Source: Vitis vinifera (taxonomy: Eukaryota; Streptophyta; Magnoliopsida; Vitales; Vitaceae). From it: a stretch of DNA of 64,000 nt. Numbering within the stretch: position 1 is the first letter of the stretch; each line of letters starts with the position of its first letter. Location of the stretch: positions 26,921,501 through 26,985,500 of the forward strand of contig NC_081818.1 in the NCBI RefSeq assembly GCF_030704535.1. Reading direction: 5' to 3'. A program made the position numbers and the translations under genes. Positions 23,701 to 33,399 of this stretch are shown piece by piece. The notes under the pieces were generated by a model that saw nothing but the letters and a program-made list of their open reading frames with translations, was not told where the DNA came from and ran no database searches.

Positions 23701-24402
23701 GTTATCAAAGGCGATTGCCTAGATCACCTAGGCCATCAAGCCTGGCAAGGCAGATAAAGGTCACTTCTTAAAGACCTAGGCAAGGCTACTTCAAAGAGGC
23801 AACGCCTAGACAATCACCTTGGGATAAGGCACAAAGCATAGAGGCAATCACCTTTGACCATGAGTTAAGATTAAACATACCTCAATCATAATTTCATTCA
23901 ATCTAGCATTGGATTAAACAAAGTATAAGATGAAATATTATATTATCATTCATAGAGATAATAAGATAGAGGCCTATCAATCTAGTCTTGATGGAAGTGA
24001 TGACAATTTTAATTTCAACGATGCCTAGAGCTTCTCTAGAATGTTCAATCTCTTATTTTGTTTTTTATTTTGCTTTTTAGATATTTGAAAAATTAGAATA
24101 TGCATTTAGACAAGATGAATATCTCTAAACAATATGATGTTTTTTATAATATAGGATATAATATTTAACGCTTTGAATAATTATTACTATTTTGTTAACT
24201 TTATAAGACATCATAAGCAATGAAAAATTAATAGTGCTAATTGTTGAAGACAACACTTATATTGGTTAAGTATCGAATAGGTAAATATATATATATTTTT
24301 TATCACCTTATTATAGTCAAGTTATCACCTTGTTTTTCACCTTTCGCCTTATGCTAAAAAGAGTCATATCACCTTGACATCACCTTTTGCTTTTGACAAA
24401 GT
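23701..24402. mobile_element. Possible non-autonomous DNA transposon rich in AAGGC/CACCTTG motifs
   Basis: Starts GTTATCAAAGGCGATTGCCT and closes at about 24402 with CACCTTTTGCTTTTGACAAA, an approximate inverse. A nearer inverse of the left end, AGGCAATCACCTTTGACCAT, lies at about 23842. Composition resembles the hAT-like elements at 13129 and 30669. No TSD could be fixed, so the limits are uncertain. Confidence 0.4.
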
Positions 24403-24639
24403 GGTATAGAGTTATGTGGAGAGTGGCACATCTTGCTTTGATCTAATAATCTAGTTTGAGAGAAATGCCAAAAACATTTGAATAGATGAGGTTGATGGTT
24501 GTTTATAGGAGGTTATACATTATCTATCTTCCTTTGTGGCTTTAGTAACAAAGTCTTTTTAAAGTTCCATTGCGGTGAATCATACTACTCTTTGTTTGGG
24601 AGGAGTGATGATGAGGTACAAGCTAAGCAGATACCTCCA

Positions 24640-25285
24640 CTACTAGGTGCCCTTAAGCTAAAGTTTGATCATTGCTTTTTGGGTAACCCAGGTAGCAAGG
24701 GATTGCAATCATGATTAGGGATAAAATAGTATTATGCTAAGAGCTTTCTCTAAGACTTGTTGGACTAGGATCAACAATTGAGTCAAAGATTTAAGCCTCT
24801 TCAGAAGGAATAAGTTTGGGCTAGATCTTTAGGGTTGTGCACTCTCATAGTTTACAAGATTCTACTATTGGATCTCCTAGGTATTAAAGTAAAAACAAGG
24901 TTCATGGAAGTATGAAGGATGATTGCATCAAATAACTCAACAAATGCTAAACTTTTGTGTTTCTCCTTCACTTAGATTTTCTTAACTAATTAAATATCAG
25001 ATCATCTAGCTAAGGATTTGGCCAAATAGTTGTATGATTGGAGGAATTTCTATCTCCATCAACCGTAGTCTTGGTTCTTGTCTAAAGAGTTGCTTCATTT
25101 TGAAGGGTTTTTGGTAATTATCCATTCTAGTTCCTAGTTTGCTTTCTTTTCTACTACTCTTTCTCATTTTTGGTTAGATTTAGGTTTTTCCCTTTTTTTT
25201 AAGGACTACTCATCCTTATTTATATATTCTTGTAATTAAATGGAATGAATTGTTTATTTCTTAATAAATAAATAAATAAATAAAG
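24640..25285 (+). pseudogene. LINE relic: RNase H-like fragment with (TAAA)n tail
   Basis: Plus-strand translation at about 24655 gives KLKFDHCFLGNPGSKGLQS, which matches the start of plant retroelement RNase H domains (LKFNFDGASKGNPG type), with the first catalytic Asp region altered. Further on, near 25000, SDHLAKDLAK matches the end of that domain. Stops interrupt the frame. The segment ends in an AATAAATAAATAAATAAA tail at 25265-25285, as expected for a LINE 3' end. The left limit is not known; it may reach about 24490. Confidence 0.6.
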
Positions 25286-25795
25286 GTGGAAAAAGAAAAG
25301 AAGAGAAGAAAAAAAGAAACATAAGAGAACTCCAAATTATGTAAATAATAACATCATGTCATCATCTTGAGTCTTATTGTAAGTATTAAAATCAAAGTTT
25401 CCAAACCAAGACTATCTATTCCTTAATAGGTAAATCTTTAAGCAATAAGTAGCTAATTCAAACCATATTCTACATAGAACTTCAACCATCACTAATGCTC
25501 CTAATGACTCCAAATTTCATTACAAGTGACCAAACAACTTCAAATAATAGAAACATATCTTACATCTTTCAAATATCTTGGGTGGCAAAAATACAAAATA
25601 TTTTTTTTCACATATCTTAGGTATCTTGGTCAGCAAAAAGTAGAAAATCTTCTTGTTCCTTTTTTTTCTCTAAGCATGTGTTGCTTTATCAAGGCTACCT
25701 ACTATTAAAATGCAAGGTTCAAAGTATCGGTCAAGAAGGGTACTACTTGGCCGAGTTAAATCCAAAACAGCCCTTGCCAAGATGTTTCAAGACTT

Positions 25796-25840
25796 TTTGA
25801 TAGGTAAAAGCAATTGTCTTAAAACCCCCTAAAGAAGGGC
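25796..25840 (-). mobile_element. Micro-insertion: 45-bp LINE tail with 20-bp TSD
   Basis: The 20-bp repeat GCCAAGATGTTTCAAGACTT is present without mismatch at 25776-25795 and 25841-25860. The insert starts TTTGATAGGTAAAAGC; in reverse complement it ends TTTTACCTATCAAA, the common terminus of the LINE family in this window. Only a very short A tail remains. Confidence 0.88.
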
Positions 25841-27438
25841 GCCAAGATGTTTCAAGACTTGTTACAAGATTTTCCAACTGAAGCATTGAATTGCCTTTTA
25901 CAATCCTCATGCCGAATTTGCACCGTAGTGCGAGTAAATACAACCTCTAAAGGCATATTATACTAATTATGAATTGACAAGTAAATCATCTAAGCTAAGA
26001 GAATCGAGCTTTGAACAACTTTACAACAATACCCCTATTACGCAAATTACCAACCCAATTCAATTTTTTTTATTTTTTTTATTTTTTTGGATAGGTAAAA
26101 TCAAGATAGTATTGAATAAGAAAAAATGGTGCCCAAAAGGCATCCCAAAGCATATAGGAAGTATACAATTGTTGCCTAAAGACAAAACCTACCAAAAGGA
26201 GGAGCCACAAAAAATCTCACTCGTCCTCATCTAGAGCCCAACCAATCAAAAAAATTAATTAGAGAAAGAGATTTGTCATCTATACACGACTTTGTCCAAG
26301 ACCAGAAAGTACAAACAAAAGAATTTTTCAATCTTTGTACCAAAAGCTCTTCGTTATCAAAAGCAATTCTATTTCTTTCCTTCCAAATTGTCTAAAAGAT
26401 GCATAAAGAAGATGTCTTTCATTCCTTTTCGCGCTTCTTGCCCATAAAGCAGTCATGCCAACCAAGGAGAGTCTCTCTAATCAACAAGGGTAAGACCCAA
26501 GACACACCAAAAAGAGCAAAAAGTAACTGCCACAACACCCTAGCCTTAACGCAATGAAGTGATCTATGGTTTCTTTTTCAACATGGCCAAGGAAATATCT
26601 ATTTGCTAAAGACCACCCCTTAGCCCCTCCTCTTCACCTAATCCAGAGTTAAGGCCATTCCTCACAATGCTTCCTAAGCGAGAAAAACCCGCCGTAAAGG
26701 TACGTAAGGGCTCCAAATGATAATCCTTGTAAATGGGACTACACCTTCTAGCTCCAAAGCAACATAAAGGGACTAAACAAAAAACATCCCGCTCTTTGAT
26801 TTTGTCCAAAGCACCTTATCTTCCAAGTCTTGGGACACCCTCTTTTCTTGGATTCTCGAAAGGAACTGTTCCACAATATTCAGCTCTCAATCATTAAAAG
26901 GCCTAGAGAAACTCATATTCCAACCACCAGCCTTAACCGTGGAGCCCCAAACATCTACCACTCGTGCCTCTTTTGAAACCGCTATGGAAAATAAAGAGGG
27001 AAAAAAAACACACAAAGCCTCATTTCCACACCACTTATCCTTCTAAAATCTTCTATCCTAACAAGTGATTTCTTTAATTATCTAGTAATACTCATCACAA
27101 CCTAAACATAGCCAAAAAAAACATGTCCCACAACTATTTGGTTCACTTACATTAGGTAAGATGATCTATTAATTCTTCATTAAATTTACAAAGATTGCAT
27201 CTCTTTACCTTTTCCACCCTCTACTCATAAAGAGATCAATAGTTAGGATCTTCCCTCACACATCCTCCCAAGCAAAAAAAAAAAAAAAAACACATATCCT
27301 TAAAGGAACACAAGTACCCCAAACTTCCTAAGGCTCCTTTTGAATTCTCAACACATAAGGAATTATAACAAGATTTTACTTGGAAACTTCCCTTCTTTCC
27401 TCCCACCCTATATTATCCTTTCCTTTTGCTTGGAAGCT

Positions 27439-27466
27439 TTTTTTTTTTTTTTTTTTTTTGATAGGT
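27439..27466 (-). mobile_element. Micro-insertion: 28-bp LINE tail with 20-bp TSD
   Basis: Flanks 27419-27438 and 27467-27486 agree at 19 of 20 bases (TTTCCTTTTGCTTGGAAGCT). The insert is about 21 T and GATAGGT, that is ACCTATC plus poly(A) on the minus strand. It lies within the older LINE relic. Confidence 0.85.
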
Positions 27467-28302
27467 TTTCCTTTTTCTTGGAAGCTCATCATGAATGAGC
27501 CTTAAAAATTAATCATCTTCCTATCCCTGAAAGAGTCATCTAAAAAGAAAGAGCTAATGACCTCCACACTCATTAACCTCCCACGATCTGCCACTCTAAC
27601 ATTTTATGAAGAAGTTAGACTTAAAAGTAAAAGGAAATCCTCTCTCAAAGAGTGGAGTAACCATTAACCAATACAGACATTTTCATTAGTCATTATTGAT
27701 ATAAAAAATGAATATGCCTTATCCATCTTTGTTGAATCCCATTTTTTTCCATGACAAACAGGAGGAAATTCAATTCTACATTGTCGTAGGCTTTCTTTCT
27801 ATCCAATTTGCATACTAAGCCCACCCTAGAGCTTCTCTTCCTTATATCAATAGCTTCATTGGCAACCAAGGCTGCACCTAAAATTGGTCTACCTCCAACA
27901 AAGGCATTATGAGACTTCATCACTACCTTCGCAATCACCCTTCTCAATCTATTCACTAACACCTCTATTATGAGTTTATATAGGCCCCCATGTAAGTTGA
28001 TTGGTGTAAAATCTTTAATGTAGTTTGTTCACCATTTTTAGGGATAAGAACTAGAAAAATAGCATTAAGGCTTTATTCAAAGGATTCATTCAAATAGAAC
28101 CCCTTGTAGAACTCCATTATTTCTCTTCCCAATGTAGTGAACAAACCTACCAAAAAGCCATTGAAAAGTCATCAACACTACATGGGTTATCTACAACCGT
28201 ACCTCAAAAGGTAGTAAATACCTCCTCTTCCTTGAAAGGAACTTCCAAACTTCTTTATCCAAGTCATCAATGAAATTGATAAAATCATCCTTAGCATTTT
28301 GT

Positions 28303-28770
28303 CACAACCTACTAAAATTACCCCTCACTTGAGCTTATATGGGGGTAAGAAGCTTCCATAAGAAGCTAGAGACATCTACTCATCTCTGCAAATGGGTAGG
28401 AGTCCTTAGAGTTGTGTGGAGTATTCTATAGAATTTTTACATATAGAATATTCTAGAATTATAAGGAGCCATAAGGGTTGTAAAGAGTTCCACATGTGCC
28501 TATAAATAGGAGAAGGTCTGATTTAGCCAAAGCACGAAGCACTTAGGGGCTTCCAAAGCATTGTAAAGTCCATTTGAGTACAAAACTCTCTAATTATTGC
28601 CTTCTTTGCTCATCTCTTGTTTATGTCACATGTATCATTACTTATCATTGAAAGCTAAATTTGGAAAAGACTAACTTTGCAACTTCTAGAACCTTCAATT
28701 GTCTAAGTGTCACATGATTGCTTAAGAAACACCTAAGTCTATGACAATTAAGACTCCTACATTGTGGATT
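28303..28770 (+). mobile_element. LTR-like insertion inside the LINE (possible solo LTR)
   Basis: LINE protein similarity breaks off at about 28310 and resumes weakly after about 28800. The block begins TGTCACAACC and contains CCTATAAATAGG near 28500, a strong TATA-like element, with a short-transcript-like region after it. That arrangement is typical of a Copia LTR. I could not fix the 3' end or a 5-bp TSD, so this stays tentative. Confidence 0.4.
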
Positions 28771-29291
28771 CTCAAGTATAAAATGAAAAAAAAATGACAA
28801 ACCCCACCCTTCGAATCTACTTCCTTGGAAAATGATTCCTTATTCTCTTTGAGCCTACTTCTAACATCCCCCGTATGCCCCTTTTGAAACTTTGATGTGT
28901 TGTTTTACTAAACGTTGTTAATACATTTCTTTGCTTGCTTATCAAAAATAAAATAAGATTCTTTCTCCAATAATCACTAGTCATGCAATGAAATTTTTTC
29001 ATGTTTTTATTCTCTTCCTTAAGCCATAGAGGCCTTGATTTTTGTCTTCGAGAAATTTTCTCTAAAATGGCTAAATGACTAAATTTATCATCTACCGCTT
29101 TTGGATTATCCTCATCCTCCTAAGACAAAAGGTCCTTCACTTTCTTTAACATCTCAAACTCTTGTCTCATCAACATCTAAAAATCTTATCTTGTCCAAAA
29201 CTCCTTCTTTCCTAAAGGACATATTGACAAAGACCTCTTATCTTGTCCAATGTTGCATCTTTCCTAAAGGGACACATTGTCAAAGACCTTT

Positions 29292-29543
29292 TTTTTTTTT
29301 ATTGGAAACGACACAAAGATATATTGATAGAAAAAAGAAGTACAAGAAGAAGGATGAGAAATCCTCCCACCAAATACAACTAAATTACAGGAAAATACAC
29401 ATAAAACAAACGAACTCCCACTAAGGACCAATCCTTATGGAGTACACACCGCTATCCAATCCAATTGAATCACATTAAGGGGAGTCCCCTTAAATGCCTT
29501 GGAGCAGAAAGCCCAAAGGGAAGCAAGGAAAACAATAGAGTCT
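29292..29543 (-). mobile_element. 5'-truncated retroelement tail (252 bp) with 17-bp TSD
   Basis: A perfect 17-bp repeat, CATTGTCAAAGACCTTT, flanks the segment at 29275-29291 and 29544-29560. The insert begins with T residues on the plus strand, so its poly(A) points to the minus strand. No protein similarity was seen in it. It lies inside the older LINE. Confidence 0.82.
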
Positions 29544-30205
29544 CATTGTCAAAGACCTTTCAATATCATTTCTTTACATGTTCCTTCATATTTTTCAGCT
29601 TTTTAACAGGAATAAAATTGGGATTGCCCCTAAACTCATAACTCCACCACCAAATCTTGTCAAAATCCTCAAAGCCCTCCACTTTTAACACCAAGCCCCA
29701 ACAAAAAGAAAACAAAGGAACAGGAGATAATCTAAGATGGGCCTTGGAAATAATTGTTTGGATACAAAGGAAATTGTTCCTCCTAAAGTGGCCCAAATGA
29801 GGTTTAGACAAGCCCTCATTGTAAGTAAAAACACCTCCTTTTAGTGGAGGATCCACCAACTCAAAACTCCTTTGTAGATTTTGAGAATTCCCTTATCACT
29901 AATGTTATTTGACTACAATTTCATTTTTCACTAGATATTGAATCACATAGAATTCCCCAACTAAATACCATGTTCTTCCCACAAACCTTTAATGGAGCCC
30001 AACTCCTCCCATATCTCCATTCTCTTCATCCCCATCAAGACCCTAAATACTTATGAACCCCTAAATGAAATTGGATCCACAATTTCTAAATAACAAAGAA
30101 AATCTACACTACCCTACCTCAATTTCCAAGCATTCCAAGAGTTTGCAACCCCACATCAATAGAATCCCTTTGGCTAAACCCTAGCATCAAGATAGCCTCA
30201 CCCAT

Positions 30206-30567
30206 AGTTGTTAAAGGCAAGGCTAGCTCAAGGCACAACAATTCCCTAGCTATAGCACTTTGCCTACCAAGAGGCCCACATCATCTATTTTCTTTTCTTT
30301 TCTTTTTTATTTTCTTTTCTCTTTTTTAACACTTTTACTGTTGAAATTTCCAAATAAATCAAAAGTTTGCATAATTGCAATAGTTTTTTGTTGGATGCAT
30401 CTTTTAAATTCTTGAATTCTTTATTACTTGGATTGAATTTTGGATCATATTTTATAAATTAACATGCGCCCTAGATTTTGCTTCATTAAACTCAAGCTCG
30501 CCCTAAGTTGCACCTAAGCCTAAGCATCAAGAGACAACTTAGATGCCTCTTGTGTCTTTTAGCACTA
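30206..30567. mobile_element. Probable degraded hAT-like element related to 13129-13503
   Basis: The left end reads CATAGTTGTTAAAGGCAAGGC and the right end TTTTAGCACTATA, roughly inverse. Internal motifs (CTCAAGGCACA, GTTGCACCTAAG) match the intact element at 13129-13503. No 8-bp TSD remains, so the copy is older. Confidence 0.6.
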
Positions 30568-30668
30568 TACTCTATCCTAAACTCCAACCTAAGCCCAAGC
30601 TCCTACCTATCTCAAGGGTCATTTAATTGATTTTTGTTTCCTATAAACAAACAAAATTGCGTTTTTCC

Positions 30669-31581
30669 CATAGTTTTAAAAGGCTCAAGGCACACCAAGG
30701 CACAAAGTACTCCTGGAGCCTAAGGCGCAAGGAGCACCTAAAGCGCAGGCTTTAGTGAAGTGAGGCGCACCCTAATTTACATATATGTTTTTATACAATA
30801 TAATCAAATTTAATAATCATTTATTTGTCTTAAACACATAAATCATCACATATTATCTAAAATTTCAATTTAATCAACAAAAAAATATAAAATTAAAGAA
30901 CTCCAAGCATAAAAACAAAGCACCATGATTGCCGATACATATCCAAATCCAAAGTTTCCAAACCAAAACATGCAATTTGTCCACAGTTCAAAAACATCAT
31001 TAAACACCAAGGTTTAGGAAAGGTAAGTCTATTTTTCCTCTATTTTTTCCTCCTTTTCTTCATTCTCTTCGCTTCTTCACAGCACAGCAGAGGCTAAGGC
31101 AATGTTTTGGGTGTTGTCGGGTTGAAAACTACCAGAAAAATGGGCTAGAATGAAAGACAGGGTCAAAACAGTGTCGTTTTGGCCTGTTTTTTATTTTCAA
31201 AAAGCAGGCTCCAAAACAATGTCGTTTTGGCCTGTTCTTTTCAAACAACGGGGAACAAAACGACATCGTTTTGACCCTTTGAAAAAAAAAAATTAAAGGT
31301 CCAAAACGACTTTGTTTTGGTCTCAATTAATAAAAAAATAAAAATAAAAAGCTTCTTTTTGCCCTTGGCAACCTGTCGCCAGAGAAGAAGACCGGAAGAA
31401 GAAAAAGAAGAAAGAGATAGGAGGTGAAGGCGCACCTGTGGGCCGCATCGCACCTTGCCGGAGGTGAGCGCCTTGCACGCCTAAGCAGCACCTTTGTGAA
31501 AGGGCGTCGCTTGCCTTCAGGCGAGGCGCCGAAGGGTTGCGTCAAGCCGCTTGGAGCCAAGACGCGCCTTTCACAACTATG
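30669..31581. mobile_element. Non-autonomous hAT-like element (913 bp) with 8-bp TSD
   Basis: GTTTTTCC flanks the element at 30661-30668 and 31582-31589. The ends are inverse: CATAGTTTTAAAAGGC on the left, GCGCCTTTCACAACTATG on the right. The subterminal regions are rich in AAGGCGC, GGCGCACC and similar motifs. Open frames inside it are short and unlike any transposase, so it depends on enzymes encoded elsewhere. Its middle carries four near-palindromic units, listed separately. It is inserted in the upstream part of the LINE relic. Confidence 0.88.
31164..31319. repeat. Four near-palindromic CAAAACGACNTCGTTTTG units
   Basis: Variants of CAAAACGACATCGTTTTG occur at 31164-31181, 31212-31229, 31256-31273 and 31302-31319, at spacings of 48, 44 and 46 bp, inside the hAT-like element. 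Their regular placement suggests binding sites or duplicated subunits. Confidence 0.8.
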
Positions 31582-32514
31582 GTTTTTCCCCCACATAAAG
31601 GATTTAATCACTCTGCTCTTATTTGGATCATGCAAGCCTCCAATTTTCCTCAAGAGGGCAAAAACCTAACAATTAGTTGCATTCTCAACTACTTTCTTTC
31701 TTGGACAGGTTCTTATTACCTACTTCTTTAATTTGATTTGAGCTATTTAAACCCTTGCTCACCTCTTCTCACATCAATCTCCATTAATACTTCCAAAATC
31801 TCATTATCATGGCCTTTAATGAGAACCCACATCCCTCCAAAACCAAAGAAATTTCCTATCGCTTTTTTCCTCATTCCCTTCACCAAGAGGGGACCAAAGC
31901 ATTCTAATATGTGGGTGATTGGAAAGTAACAAGCATCCAAAATAGTTTTTCCTAAGAATATCTCCCAAAAATTGCTAACATCAACTTTCAATCCTCGCAT
32001 AAGATATAAGGCGGCTCATTTAAGTGATTCTCGTAAAAGCACTTTTCAGCACTTCTATCAAAAATACTTTGATAAAAAATCAATCAATGTTTAAACATCT
32101 ATATCTATAACCATATCCATACAATATATAAAATTATGAAGAATTCATGGACTTTTTTTCTTCCCAATGTACCTCAGTCATATCACTTATTTCCCCTCAT
32201 ACTCCACATTTTTATTATTCACGGGTTATAGCAGATGAAATTAAATTCATTTTACTTATTTTGCACTTCAAAATTCTTTTTTTTTTTCTCTCTCTTTTTA
32301 AGATAAGAGTTTTTATTTTTTTTTTATTTTCTTCCTTTCCTTCCAAATACTTCCATTTATATTGGGATTCACTTGCAACATAGTAGATATCATTTATGTT
32401 TACATAGTAAAATTAGCAAACAAATTAGTGAATATTCAAGCCAAATCTAATATATATATATAATTATGTAAGGTAATGTTCTCATATAGTTTATTTTATA
32501 AAAAATCTAGCTTG

Positions 32515-33230
32515 AGTTGTAGTCCAAAATGAAATCCTATAATTCAAAATTTTTTACAATAGCACTCACAAGTTAAAAGCATCAAAGAGAAAACTCCTCT
32601 GTTTGGTTTCCAAGAAAATAGAGCAATAAAAGAAAACACCATTTTCAATAATTTGTTATCTCCCATCTTTTCCTTCCAAAAAGATGAAAAAAGCAAAAAC
32701 ACCCGTCACACCAATTAAGCCAAACAGTCAGTGTGAATTTTAATTGGCATTTTTCTGTATTCCCGAGTCATCGCTTGTGAAAATTGTTCCTTTCAAAATC
32801 TTGTTACTTTTTTTTTTCATATTTTCTCTGTATGTAAACTAAATCTATTTTTATGCAAGCGAACATTCCGAGATGGCAAAGACCGCTAATCTAACAAAAA
32901 TTTCAGTCATCCAAACTGACAATAGTTCCACGGTTATTGAAAGAGAACCCTAAAATTCAAAATTTCCAGCAATAGCATTCACAAGTTATAAAGCACTCGA
33001 GTGAAATCCGACCCTCTGGTTGGTTACGAAGAAAATGAAAGAAAAAAAAAAAAAAAGACATATTTTAGTTACTATGTTATCTCTCTCACTTTCCTTAAAA
33101 TAAAATTAAAAAACTCGGATCAACAAACCAAAGAGTCATATAAGTTTTAGACAAAGTGCAATTTTCTATCTTCTCAATCCCTACATGGTGAGAATTCTAC
33201 GATTCAAAATTTTCTTTCATTTTCTCATTA
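32515..33230. repeat. Diverged tandem duplication, period about 430 bp
   Basis: A block with ATTCAAAATTT, CAATAGCACTCACAAGTTA and CTCTGTTTGGTTTCCAAGAAAAT at 32540-32625 recurs as CAATAGCATTCACAAGTTATAAAG and CTCTGGTTGGTTACGAAGAAAAT at 32957-33035. Weaker likeness continues through the following 150 bp, and a third partial start appears at about 33190. No coding region was recognised. Confidence 0.65.
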
Positions 33231-33399
33231 TTTTTTCAGCATTCAAACGATCGTATCAAACGTAGAAGTCGATCGATTGAACTGGAATAGAGAGTGGAAC
33301 AGTACCTTGAACAAAGAGCTCGACCAAAACGAAGCGTCAGGACAAAGAATGATTGAATCCTTTTGTGTAAACAGGGATGGGGCAAGGAAACCCTAAAGT

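Larger units (their letters stand above)
26045..32000 (-). pseudogene. Long decayed L1-type LINE (ORF1 to 3' tail), interrupted by later insertions
   Basis: On the minus strand the parts lie in LINE order. An ORF1-like piece lies at about 31743-32000 and is weak. Endonuclease-region traces follow at 29566-30190: ELGSIKGLWEEHG near 30000, then DPPLKGGVFTYNEG and VEGFEDFDKIWWW. The reverse transcriptase runs from about 28270 to 27693, with VLVNRLRRVIAKVV, NAFVGGRPILGAALVANEAID and CKLDRKKAYDNV. A zinc-binding C-terminal region with WKERNRIAF-like sequence lies near 26350-26400. The 3' end is ACCTATCC plus an A-rich run (T-rich at 26055-26088 on plus). Frameshifts and stops are many, so it is inactive. 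An LTR-like block, further LINE tails and two hAT-like elements sit inside it. Confidence 0.8.

Noticed and set aside
27275-27293. Retroposon poly(A) tail
   Set aside because: It lies within the LINE relic, and no convincing flanking direct repeat was found.
31241-31731. Overlapping open frames on both strands
   Set aside because: They lie within or across the end of the hAT-like element; no transposase or other domain is visible.
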